From Dehalococcoidia bacterium (GTDB lineage: Bacteria; Chloroflexota; Dehalococcoidia; JAENJB01), in assembly GCA_016844565.1 (NCBI GenBank), contig JAENJB010000075.1, positions 1 to 6,470 of the forward strand: 6,470 nucleotides of DNA, given 5' to 3'. The notes under the pieces were generated by a model. It was not told where the DNA came from and searched no databases. It saw nothing but the letters and a program-made list of their open reading frames with translations. A program made the translations under genes and the position numbers. Below are positions 1 through 6,021 of this stretch, piece after piece (positions within the stretch are counted from its first letter, which is position 1; every line of letters begins with the position of its first letter).

Positions 1-250
1 ACTCCCGGCCGTCCTTTATAACCCTGACATCAACCGGCTCTTCCGCGGAATCGAAATAGCGGACCAGCCCGGCGGCGGCCTTAGCTAGCTCAGCCTGCTC
101 TATGCCGGTAGCCTGGTCCACCCGGTACTTTCTGAAGCCGTACTCGTAGAGATTCACCTCTCCCGCCGCCCAGAGCAAGTTGCTCACCATCAGCAGCCCC
201 GGCAGTGCCAGCACAACAAGCACCTGAAAGGGGATAAGAAGCTTTGCCAT
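1..250 (-). CDS. TIGR01906/DUF1461-type membrane protein, N-terminal part (runs off left edge)
   Basis: The first 83 residues of a protein whose remainder lies beyond the left edge. Residues about 4-29 form a hydrophobic signal-anchor or first membrane helix (LLIPFQVLVVLALPGLLMVS). After it comes a polar stretch with YEYGFRKYRV, TGIEQAELAKAA and LVRYFDSAEEPV. This layout (one helix, then an outside loop with a Y..GF.KY segment, a TGI..xEL segment and a xxxYF segment) fits the TIGR01906/DUF1461 integral membrane proteins of Chloroflexota and Firmicutes as I recall them. The Firmicute lipoprotein intramolecular transacylase Lit belongs to this superfamily, but that function should not be transferred from so short a piece. 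ATG at 250 is preferred because GGTGA lies just upstream; an in-frame ATG at 280 overlaps the -10 box and is less likely. The gene is divergent from dnaE. The coding call is firm and the family call moderate. Confidence 0.72.
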   Translation of the reverse strand, partial: MAKLLIPFQVLVVLALPGLLMVSNLLWAAGEVNLYEYGFRKYRVDQATGIEQAELAKAAAGLVRYFDSAEEPVDVRVIKDGRE

Positions 251-278
251 TAGTTCACCATCAGCACGAATGAATATC

Positions 279-284
279 ATTATA
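279..284 (-). promoter_or_regulatory. Consensus -10 box (TATAAT) for the leftward membrane-protein gene
   Basis: On the minus strand TATAAT is read from 284 to 279, within GCTATAATGAT. A start of transcription about 7 bases downstream would give a short leader before the ATG at 250 with its GGTGA ribosome site. No good -35 is visible at the expected place (around 302-307, GCGAAA on the minus strand), so this is a -10-only prediction. Confidence 0.5.
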
Positions 285-347
285 GCTTATCTTTCAGGCC
301 TTTTCGCTGACGAATAGCCGGGTGGCTTTGTGCGCCCCCATCGGGGA

Positions 348-376
348 GTCTGAGAGGGCCGCAGGCCCTCTCAGAC
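348..376. repeat. Perfect hairpin, 13-bp stem with 3-nt loop
   Basis: GTCTGAGAGGGCC (348-360), loop GCA (361-363), then the exact reverse complement GGCCCTCTCAGAC (364-376). It is not followed by a T tract on either strand and lies upstream of both divergent promoters, so it is not a normal terminator. A shorter stem, CCCC-ATC-GGGG (336-346), precedes it, also with a 3-nt loop. Together with the next hairpin it looks like one dispersed intergenic repeat of roughly 90-100 bp (about 331-426). Confidence 0.85.
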
Positions 377-383
377 ATTTGCT

Positions 384-412
384 TCCCCCTCTCCTTGGGA
401 AGGAGAGGGGGA
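384..412. repeat. Perfect hairpin, 13-bp stem with 3-nt loop (pyrimidine/purine arms)
   Basis: TCCCCCTCTCCTT (384-396), loop GGG (397-399), then the exact reverse complement AAGGAGAGGGGGA (400-412). It is followed by a G-rich tail, GAGGGGGTGAGG (415-426), that runs straight into the TTGACA of the dnaE promoter. The CCCTCTCC/GGAGAGGG arms resemble those inside the repeat at 4520-4687, which suggests a genome-wide repeat family. Confidence 0.85.
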
Positions 413-426
413 CCGAGGGGGTGAGG

Positions 427-452
427 TTGACAGAAAACCTCTGTGCTATAAT
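427..452 (+). promoter_or_regulatory. Promoter for dnaE: consensus -35 and extended -10 with short spacer
   Basis: TTGACA (427-432) and TATAAT (447-452) both match the sigma-70 consensus exactly, but the spacer is only 14 bases where 16-18 is usual. TG at 444-445 gives an extended -10 (TGNTATAAT), which can work with little help from the -35. Transcription would begin near 459, leaving a leader of about 22 bases that contains GAGGG (467-471), ten bases before the dnaE ATG. A 6-bp dyad, GAGGTT (423-428) and AACCTC (436-441), straddles the -35 and could be an operator. Confidence 0.65.
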
Positions 453-481
453 GATGCGTCTCAAACGAGGGTAGCTCCAGA

Positions 482-3400
482 ATGTTCACCCACCTTCATG
501 TCCACACCGAATACAGCCTTCTCGACGGCATGTGCCAGATTCCCGCTCTGGTGGCTCGCGCCAAACAGATGGGGATGGAAAGCCTGGCCATCACCGACCA
601 CGGCGCTCTCCATGGAGTGATTGACTTCTATCTCGCCGCCAAAGAAGCGGGCATCAAGCCCATCATCGGCTGCGAGACCTACGTCGCCCAGGGGTCGGCC
701 GCCAACCGGACGCCCTCCGAGAAACACCCCGGCCACCTCGTCCTCCTCGCCCGCAATGAGCAGGGATACCACAACCTGCTTCACCTGGTGACGCGCGCCC
801 ATCTCGACGGTTTCTACTACAAGCCCAGGGTGGACCGGGAGCTGCTCGCCAGGCACCATGAGGGCCTCATCGCCCTTTCGGCCTGCGCCCACGGAGAGCT
901 GGGGCGCCTCATCCTGGAGGAGCGCCTGGACGATGCCCGCAAGGCAGCCCGGTGGTACCAGGAGGTCTTCGGCGATTTCTACCTCGAGATTCAGCGCCAT
1001 CCCATGCCCGAGCTGGAGCGAATCAATAAGGCCCTGATACAGATGGGCCGCGACCTGGAGATACCCCTGGTGGCCACCTCGGATGTCCACTACGTCAACC
1101 GTGAGGATGCTCCGGCGCACGAACTCCTGCTGTGCATCGGGACTAACACCTCTATCAACGACGAGAAGCGGATGAAGATGGCCGGCGACTTCTTCTATCT
1201 CAAAAGCCCGGAGGAGATGGAGGCGCAGTTCCGGGACCTGCCGGATGCTCTCGACAACACCCAGGTCATCGCCGGCAAGTGCCAGCTAGAGATGGAGTTC
1301 GGCCGGCTTCATCTCCCCGAAATCGAGCTCCCCGAAGGCAAGACGTCCGACAGCTACCTGGCTGAACTCTGCTACGAGGGACTCAGGAAGCGATACCCCT
1401 CACTATCCCCTGAAATAGAGCAGCGTCTCGCCTATGAGCTGGATGTCATCAAGAAGACCAGGTTCGCCGGCTACTTCCTGGTGGTATGGGACCTCATCTC
1501 CTTTACCCGCCAGCGCCACATCCTCTTCGGCGTCCGCGGGAGCGCCGCCGCCAGCATCGTCCTCTACTGCCTGGGCATCACCGAGATCGAGCCTTTGACG
1601 TACCGCCTCGTCTTCGAGCGCTTCCTCAACCTGGAGAGACGGGAGATGCCCGATATAGACCTGGACTTCCAGGACGACCGCCGGAATGAGGTTATCAATT
1701 ATGTCACGCAGAAGTACGGCGCCGACCACGTCGCTCAGATAATCACCTTCGGCACGCTGGGCGCCAGGGCCGCCCTCCGGGACGTAGGCAGGGCGCTGGG
1801 TATGCCTTACAGCCATGTAGACCGCGTGGCCCGCCTGGTCCCGGCGGCGCCTCATATCACCCTGGACCGGGCGCTTCAGGAAAACGAAGAGCTGCGCCGC
1901 AGCTACCAGGATGACAGCACCATCAAGAACTTGGTGGACTCGGCGAAGAAGCTCGAAGGAATCGCGCGGCACTCCAGTACCCATGCCGCCGGCGTGGTCA
2001 TCTCCAAGGAGCCCCTGACGAGCTATGTGCCGCTCCAGAGAGCGAGCAAAGGCGGGGAAGAGGGCACGTTAATGGCCCAGTTCAGTATGGATAACATCGC
2101 CCGCCTCGGACTTCTCAAGATGGACTTCTTGGGCCTGGCCAATCTCACCATCCTGGCCAGGGCCAGGGAACTGGTGAAACGCACCAAAGGCATCGACCTC
2201 GACCTTAACCATCTGCCCCTGGATAATGAGTGGACCTACCATTTGTTGGCCTCCGGAGAGACCAGCGGCGTCTTCCAACTCGAAGGAGGGGGGATGCGCC
2301 GCTATATCAAAGAGTTGAAACCGAGCACCTTCGGCGACATAGCGGCCATGATCGCCCTCTACCGGCCCGGCCCGATGGAGCATATCCCTACCTTCATCAA
2401 GGCCAAGCACGGGCTGGAACCAATACGCTACCCGCATCCCGCTCTGTCCGAAATCCTTCAGGAGACCTATGGAGTCATCGTCTACCAGGACCAGGTACTG
2501 CTCATCGTTCGAGCCTTCGCGGGCTATAGCCTGGGAGAAGCCGATATCTTCCGCAAGGCCATGGGAAAGAAAATCCCTGAGGTGATGAAGAAAGAAAAAC
2601 AGAAATTCATCGTCGGCGCTCAGAAAAATGGCTTCTCTGCCGTGCTGGCCGAGGAGGTCTTCTTCCTCATCGAGCCATTCGCCGGTTACGCCTTCAACAA
2701 GGCCCACAGCGTGAGCTACGCCCACATCGCTTACCAGACTGCCTACCTCAAAGCGAACTATCAAGTCGAGTATATGACCGCCTTCTTGATGGCCCACACC
2801 GGCCAGACGGAGAAGATTCAATCCGCCATCGCTGAGTGCCGCCGCCTGGGCATCAAGGTCCTGCCGCCGGACATCAACCGGAGCGGGATCGAGTTCTCCA
2901 TCGAGTCCCGACCTGTCGGGACGGACAATAGCCGCGAGGCCATACGGTTCGGCCTGGCCGCCATCAAGAACGTGGGGGCGAGCGGGCTTGAGCCGCTTCT
3001 CAAAGCCCGCGCCGATGGCGGCGAGTTCGCCTCGCTCCATGATTTCTGCCGCCGGGCCGACCTGGGAGGCATCAATAAGAGGATGCTCGAAAGCCTTATA
3101 AAGGCAGGTGCCCTGGACTGCCTGGGCAGCCGCGGAGCGCTGCTCAACGGCATCGACCGGATAGTCTCCCTCGCCCAGAGGGAGAAACAGCTCAAGGAGT
3201 CCGGCCAGACCTCGATGTTTGACCTCTGGGGAGAGAACGTGCCCGTGCCCATGACCGGCCTGGATCTCGAGGATATGGCCATTCCTCCCGGGGATAAGCT
3301 GGCCTGGGAGAAGGAGCTCACCGGCGTTTACCTTTCCGAGCACCCTTTCGCTGCCGTAGCGCAGGAGATGTCATCACACACCACCGCCATGTGCGGCCAG

Positions 3401-3979
3401 ATAGAAGAGGAGATGGCCGGGCAGAGCGTGGTCGTCGCCGGCATGATAACAGCCGTGCGCCTGCTCTCCACCAAGGACGGCCGGCCCTTTGCCATTGCCA
3501 CGCTGGAAGACCTGGACGGCAGCGTGGAGGTCTCCGTATGGCCCGAAGCCTATAAGGATACGAAGGACCTGTGGCTGGAAGGCAACATCCTGCTCATCCG
3601 GGGCAAGGTGAGAGTGAGGGAGGGAAAGGCGCAGCTTAGCTGCGACGGCGCCAGCCGCTACCCGGACTTGATGGAAGAGACTGAAGGCAACAGCAATACT
3701 GTTAGACAGGAGAAACCTCCCCCACCTCCACCACCCTCTAAACGCCTAGTGGTGCGCCTCGAGCAGACGCGGGACGAAGAGACAGACCTGACCCGCTTCC
3801 GCCAGATAGTGGAGATAATGAAGCAGTATCCGGGTGAGAGCAAGGTGCGTCTCCTGATCAATCGGGACGACGAGACGGTGAAGATAGACCTGCCGGATGT
3901 CGGGGTCAAGTATGGCCCACAGCTACATCAGCTACTGGTTGCCCAAGTAGGGGAAGCAAACCTGGCTCTAGAGACCTAG
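482..3979 (+). CDS. dnaE: DNA polymerase III subunit alpha (DnaE1 type)
   Basis: Catalytic subunit of the replicative DNA polymerase, 1165 residues, the full length of the DnaE1 class. Visible in order: PHP domain (about 1-210) with HLHVH at 4-8, TDH at 39-41 and SDVH at 200-203; palm with PDIDLDF (D391, D393) and LLKMDFLGL (D548), the three expected catalytic aspartates; fingers with ALYRPGPM (626-632), YQDQV (668-672) and AFNKAHSVSYA (737-747); helix-hairpin-helix region around 824-882; beta-clamp motif QTSMF (909-913); OB fold (about 982-1055); a run of seven prolines (1079-1085); C-terminal tau-binding-like domain (1088-1165). The ATG at 482 follows GAGGG by ten bases, and MFTHLHVHTEYS is the usual N-terminus. 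It has its own promoter and ends convergently with the methyltransferase, sharing 4 bp. The identity is secure. Confidence 0.99.
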   Translation: MFTHLHVHTEYSLLDGMCQIPALVARAKQMGMESLAITDHGALHGVIDFYLAAKEAGIKPIIGCETYVAQGSAANRTPSEKHPGHLVLLARNEQGYHNLLHLVTRAHLDGFYYKPRVDRELLARHHEGLIALSACAHGELGRLILEERLDDARKAARWYQEVFGDFYLEIQRHPMPELERINKALIQMGRDLEIPLVATSDVHYVNREDAPAHELLLCIGTNTSINDEKRMKMAGDFFYLKSPEEMEAQFRDLPDALDNTQVIAGKCQLEMEFGRLHLPEIELPEGKTSDSYLAELCYEGLRKRYPSLSPEIEQRLAYELDVIKKTRFAGYFLVVWDLISFTRQRHILFGVRGSAAASIVLYCLGITEIEPLTYRLVFERFLNLERREMPDIDLDFQDDRRNEVINYVTQKYGADHVAQIITFGTLGARAALRDVGRALGMPYSHVDRVARLVPAAPHITLDRALQENEELRRSYQDDSTIKNLVDSAKKLEGIARHSSTHAAGVVISKEPLTSYVPLQRASKGGEEGTLMAQFSMDNIARLGLLKMDFLGLANLTILARARELVKRTKGIDLDLNHLPLDNEWTYHLLASGETSGVFQLEGGGMRRYIKELKPSTFGDIAAMIALYRPGPMEHIPTFIKAKHGLEPIRYPHPALSEILQETYGVIVYQDQVLLIVRAFAGYSLGEADIFRKAMGKKIPEVMKKEKQKFIVGAQKNGFSAVLAEEVFFLIEPFAGYAFNKAHSVSYAHIAYQTAYLKANYQVEYMTAFLMAHTGQTEKIQSAIAECRRLGIKVLPPDINRSGIEFSIESRPVGTDNSREAIRFGLAAIKNVGASGLEPLLKARADGGEFASLHDFCRRADLGGINKRMLESLIKAGALDCLGSRGALLNGIDRIVSLAQREKQLKESGQTSMFDLWGENVPVPMTGLDLEDMAIPPGDKLAWEKELTGVYLSEHPFAAVAQEMSSHTTAMCGQIEEEMAGQSVVVAGMITAVRLLSTKDGRPFAIATLEDLDGSVEVSVWPEAYKDTKDLWLEGNILLIRGKVRVREGKAQLSCDGASRYPDLMEETEGNSNTVRQEKPPPPPPPSKRLVVRLEQTRDEETDLTRFRQIVEIMKQYPGESKVRLLINRDDETVKIDLPDVGVKYGPQLHQLLVAQVGEANLALET
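2905..2922. repeat. Perfect palindrome inside dnaE (8-bp arms, 2-nt loop)
   Basis: GTCCCGAC (2905-2912), CT, then GTCGGGAC (2915-2922). It encodes about residues 809-814 (SRPVGT), in a stretch just before the conserved IRFGLAAIKNVG segment. A GTCCCGA...TCGGGAC palindrome is also a common form of dispersed intergenic repeat, so this could be a small in-frame insertion; that is an inference. One 8-bp palindrome in a 6.5-kb window could also arise by chance. Confidence 0.7.
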
Positions 3980-4524
3980 AGAAGAAGCAGCCCGCCTGGC
4001 GAACCGCCCTCTAGCTTCAGCAGGGACTCTTTCATGGACTGCCCGCCGCTGAACCCACCCAATCCCCCACCACTCCTGATCACTCTGTGACAGGGGACAA
4101 TGATGGGCGCCGGATTGGCCGCCAGAGCCTGGCCGGTAGCGCGCGTCGCACCGGGATGTCCAATCCTCTCGGCGACCCAAGCGTAGCCTCTTGTCTCGCC
4201 ATAGGGTATGCCACGCACAGCTTCCCACACTTGGACCTGGAAAACGCTGGCCTTGTCCAGGTCCAGACGGTCGACAAAACTCACAGCTCGACCCTCGAAA
4301 TAGGCCGCCAGGCGCGAGAGCAGCGCCTCGAAGTACGGGACGTCGGCAATGGCTCCATCAAGATAGCTCCGGAGGCAGGAGCGCACCTGCCCCGCTGACG
4401 ATTGCGGCAGGACAAGACGGCGCAACCCCTTTGATGAGCTCAGCAGGCCTACCCAGCCGGGAGCAAGCCTCGCCACGGCGTAGCGAAGCGATTCGTTCAA
4501 AACAACAGACCCCCACTTTGTCAT
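3976..4524 (-). CDS. ogt: Methylated-DNA--[protein]-cysteine S-methyltransferase (Ogt/MGMT family)
   Basis: Suicide repair enzyme that moves the alkyl group from O6-alkylguanine to its own cysteine. With the ATG at 4524 it has 182 residues, a normal size for a stand-alone enzyme with no Ada domain. The active site is IIVPCHRVI with acceptor Cys145 (codon TGT, 4092-4090). Before it lie VFQVQVWEAVRGIPYGETRGYAWVA (the winged-helix entry) and RIGHPGATRATGQALAANP (the DNA-recognition and arginine-finger region); GGLGGFSGG follows. Residues about 13-85 are the variable N-terminal domain. The start is uncertain: the ATG at 4524 lies in the left end of a repeat and lacks a clear ribosome site, and GTG at 4476 or TTG at 4500 are alternatives. 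The frame stays open through the repeat to a GTG at 4698 just after hpf, but that extension reads SLRAQRSNP, typical of translated repeat. It ends in GGSPGGLLLL, then a TAG overlapping the dnaE stop. Confidence 0.93.
   Translation of the reverse strand: MTKWGSVVLNESLRYAVARLAPGWVGLLSSSKGLRRLVLPQSSAGQVRSCLRSYLDGAIADVPYFEALLSRLAAYFEGRAVSFVDRLDLDKASVFQVQVWEAVRGIPYGETRGYAWVAERIGHPGATRATGQALAANPAPIIVPCHRVIRSGGGLGGFSGGQSMKESLLKLEGGSPGGLLLL
4478..4497. repeat. Degenerate copy of the repeat end inside the methyltransferase 5' end
   Basis: Read on the minus strand from 4497, this 20-mer matches the right end of the nearby repeat (4658-4677) at 16 of 20 positions, and all four differences are transitions. 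It encodes roughly NESLRYA near the N-terminus of the methyltransferase. It may be a decayed older copy of the repeat end. The alternative is chance similarity in GC-rich coding sequence. Confidence 0.4.
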
Positions 4525-4687
4525 GGCGAGGGGTGAAGCCCCGAAGCAATCCGTCCCCATGTCCTCTCCCCCCTGGAGAGGGAGAGTTAGAGAGAGGGGG
4601 ACCATGACCGGTACACACCCTCTCCCTAACCCTCTCCCATCAAGGGAGAGGGAACACGACGGATTGCTTCGCTGCGCTCGCAATGAC
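4520..4687. mobile_element. MITE-like / REP-like intergenic repeat with imperfect terminal inverted repeats
   Basis: A 168-bp non-coding block between hpf and the methyltransferase. The left end (4520-4555) begins GTCATGGCGAG and ends CGAAGCAATCCGTC. The right end (4658-4687), read on the opposite strand, begins GTCATTGCGAG and ends with the same 14 bases. Inside are further stems: CTCTCCC/GGGAGAG around 4563-4578, and a perfect CCCTCTCCC-ATCAA-GGGAGAGGG (4630-4652). The GTCATTGCGAGC...GAAGCAATC ends are a repeat seen in many bacterial genomes, whose accidental translations (SLRAQRSNP, CHCERSEA) clutter databases. There is no transposase gene and no clear target-site duplication. The stems lack T tracts, so a terminator role is doubtful, though they could weaken read-through from hpf. 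Confidence 0.8.
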
Positions 4688-4698
4688 AGGAGATGCAC

Positions 4699-5253
4699 TC
4701 ACGGAACCTCAGGGGCGATGAGACCGTAGTCACCGTCTTTGCGACGGTAGAGCAGGTTAAGCTTCTGTTCCTCAGAGTTCCAGAAGAGGAAGAAGTCGTG
4801 TCCGAGGAGCTCCATCTGCTCGGTGGCTTCCTCAACCGACATGGGTTTGATGGCAAAGCGCTTGACCCTTACCAGCTTGCCGGGGGCCGGCTCTTCGTCC
4901 TCTGCAACAGGAGCGCCTTCCTCTCCCTTCCGTAGAGTCGCCCCACCACGCCCGCGATAGTAGAACTTGCCCTTATAGCGCTCAATCTGGCGGTCGAGAA
5001 CACCTGCCACCGAATCAATCGCCGTGTAGACGTCGGAGGCGCGCGCTTCGCTGCGGAGAAGTGTGCCCCGGTTGTCCAGCGTCACCTGAACAATATAGCG
5101 GTCCTGGGGCGACCTGGTCTTTTCCTGGGAGATTTCCACCTGCGAGAAGAGGAGCGTGGGCAGATGCCGGACCAGTTTGCCCAGCTTCTGCTCCACGTGC
5201 CTCCGCACTTCCTCGCTGACTTCCATGTTCTTGCCGCTAATCTGCCATTCCAT
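4699..5253 (-). CDS. hpf: Ribosome hibernation promoting factor, long form (HPF/RaiA/YvyD)
   Basis: Binds the small ribosomal subunit in the mRNA/tRNA channel and pairs ribosomes into inactive 100S dimers under starvation or stress. The 184 residues match the long form. The N-terminal S30AE domain (about 1-98) opens MEWQISGKNMEVSEEVRRHVEQKL and includes a RSEARASDVYTAIDSVAGVLDRQIERYK helix. A charged, flexible linker follows (about 100-126, GRGGATLRKGEEGAPVAEDEE). The C-terminal dimerisation domain (about 130-180) has VKRFAIKPMSVEEATEQMELLGHDFFLF and the conserved YRRKDGDYGLI. The ATG at 5253 has GAGGG on the minus strand at 5264-5260, six bases upstream, which settles the start. comF lies 33 bases upstream, so the two are probably co-transcribed. 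The MITE-like repeat begins 11 bases past the stop. Confidence 0.97.
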   Translation of the reverse strand: MEWQISGKNMEVSEEVRRHVEQKLGKLVRHLPTLLFSQVEISQEKTRSPQDRYIVQVTLDNRGTLLRSEARASDVYTAIDSVAGVLDRQIERYKGKFYYRGRGGATLRKGEEGAPVAEDEEPAPGKLVRVKRFAIKPMSVEEATEQMELLGHDFFLFWNSEEQKLNLLYRRKDGDYGLIAPEVP

Positions 5254-5286
5254 CTGTTTCCCTCACACGATAAGATACCGATGAGC

Positions 5287-6021
5287 CTATATTTCCTGTG
5301 CCAGTACCAGCCCCCAGACGCTGACGGCCCCGGCGGACTTCAGCGCCACAGCGCACGCCTCCAGAGTAGCGCCCGAGGTACTCACATCGTCAATGAGCAG
5401 CACCTTCTTCCCCCTCACTCCGTCGCCGGAGCAGAGGAAAGCGCCGGACACGTTCCGGTAGCGCTCAGCAATAGTGGCTGTTCTTGCCTGCGGCAACGCC
5501 TGGCGCTGCCGCAGGAGGGCCTGCTCCCCCACAGGGAGCGAGCTAAGCTTGCCCAGCTCCCGGGCAAGGAGAGCAGCCTGATTGTAGCCTCGTTCGCGCA
5601 ACCGCCTCTTGTGAAGCGGAACAGGAACAAGGATGTCTACCGGCAATAGACTTCCCGAGAGGTACACCTGCAGCAGCTGGGCCAGCGACGGCGCGAGCGC
5701 CCGCAGCCCCCGGTACTTGAAGGATATCACCGCCGAGCGGATAACACCCTCAAACCGGAAAGGCGAGCGACGCCCATCGAGGACCGGGACTCGCTCCCGG
5801 CACCGAACACAGAGCCCCCCTTCGGTCACCGTTCTGCCGCACCCGGGACAGTGAGGCGATAGCATGTACGGCAGACTCCGCCTGCAGTAGGAGCATAAAA
5901 AATTGCCTAACCTTCCACAACCCACACATCTGGGTGGGAAGAGAAGGTCAAGCAACCTTTCTTTCAGCCCTGTCCAGCGCAGCTTTCGCTCGACCTCAGG
6001 GTTCAACTCACTCCGCACCAC
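5287..6021 (-). CDS. comF: ComF family protein (zinc finger plus phosphoribosyltransferase-like domain)
   Basis: The 244 residues have the two-part ComF layout. The N-terminal zinc-binding part has four cysteine pairs: C32/C35, C43/C46, C58/C61 and C71/C74 (CVGC, CSYC, CPGC, CVRC). The C-terminal type I phosphoribosyltransferase fold has FKYRG (101-105), VPVPLHKRRLRERGYNQA (132-149) and the PRPP-loop motif VLLIDDVSTSGAT (207-219). In naturally competent bacteria ComF supports single-strand DNA handling after uptake, but homologues occur widely in bacteria not known to take up DNA; no substrate can be read from the sequence. The start is uncertain: the GTG at 6021 has no good ribosome site, another GTG follows at 6018, and the in-frame sequence upstream has no ATG before a TGA at 6099. 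It lies 94 bases after the zinc-ribbon gene and 33 before hpf. Confidence 0.94.
   Translation of the reverse strand: MVRSELNPEVERKLRWTGLKERLLDLLFPPRCVGCGRLGNFLCSYCRRSLPYMLSPHCPGCGRTVTEGGLCVRCRERVPVLDGRRSPFRFEGVIRSAVISFKYRGLRALAPSLAQLLQVYLSGSLLPVDILVPVPLHKRRLRERGYNQAALLARELGKLSSLPVGEQALLRQRQALPQARTATIAERYRNVSGAFLCSGDGVRGKKVLLIDDVSTSGATLEACAVALKSAGAVSVWGLVLAQEI

Noticed and set aside
280..489. 69-codon minus-strand frame across the dnaE upstream region
   Set aside because: It reads through the two hairpins and both promoters, lacks a ribosome site and family resemblance, and its stop overlaps the -10 box.
2283..2296. Strong Shine-Dalgarno-like GGAGG four bases before an in-frame ATG (residue M605 of DnaE)
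   Set aside because: It is explained by the codons for the conserved EGGGM segment; a start here would cut the palm domain, so an internal start is not supported.
2069..3343. Long open frame on the strand opposite dnaE (424 codons), plus others at 461-1120 and 1403-1984
   Set aside because: They lie fully antisense to the unmistakable DnaE coding sequence. Their low-complexity, repetitive residues are typical of mirror frames in GC-rich genes, and they show no family motif.
4191..4607. Plus-strand open frames opposite the methyltransferase (138 and 103 codons)
   Set aside because: They are mirror frames of a gene with a clear PCHRV active site, and they run into repeat sequence.
4525..4698. 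58-residue N-terminal extension of the methyltransferase from the GTG at 4698
   Set aside because: It is wholly encoded by the intergenic repeat and includes SLRAQRSNP, a peptide that arises from accidental translation of this repeat family.
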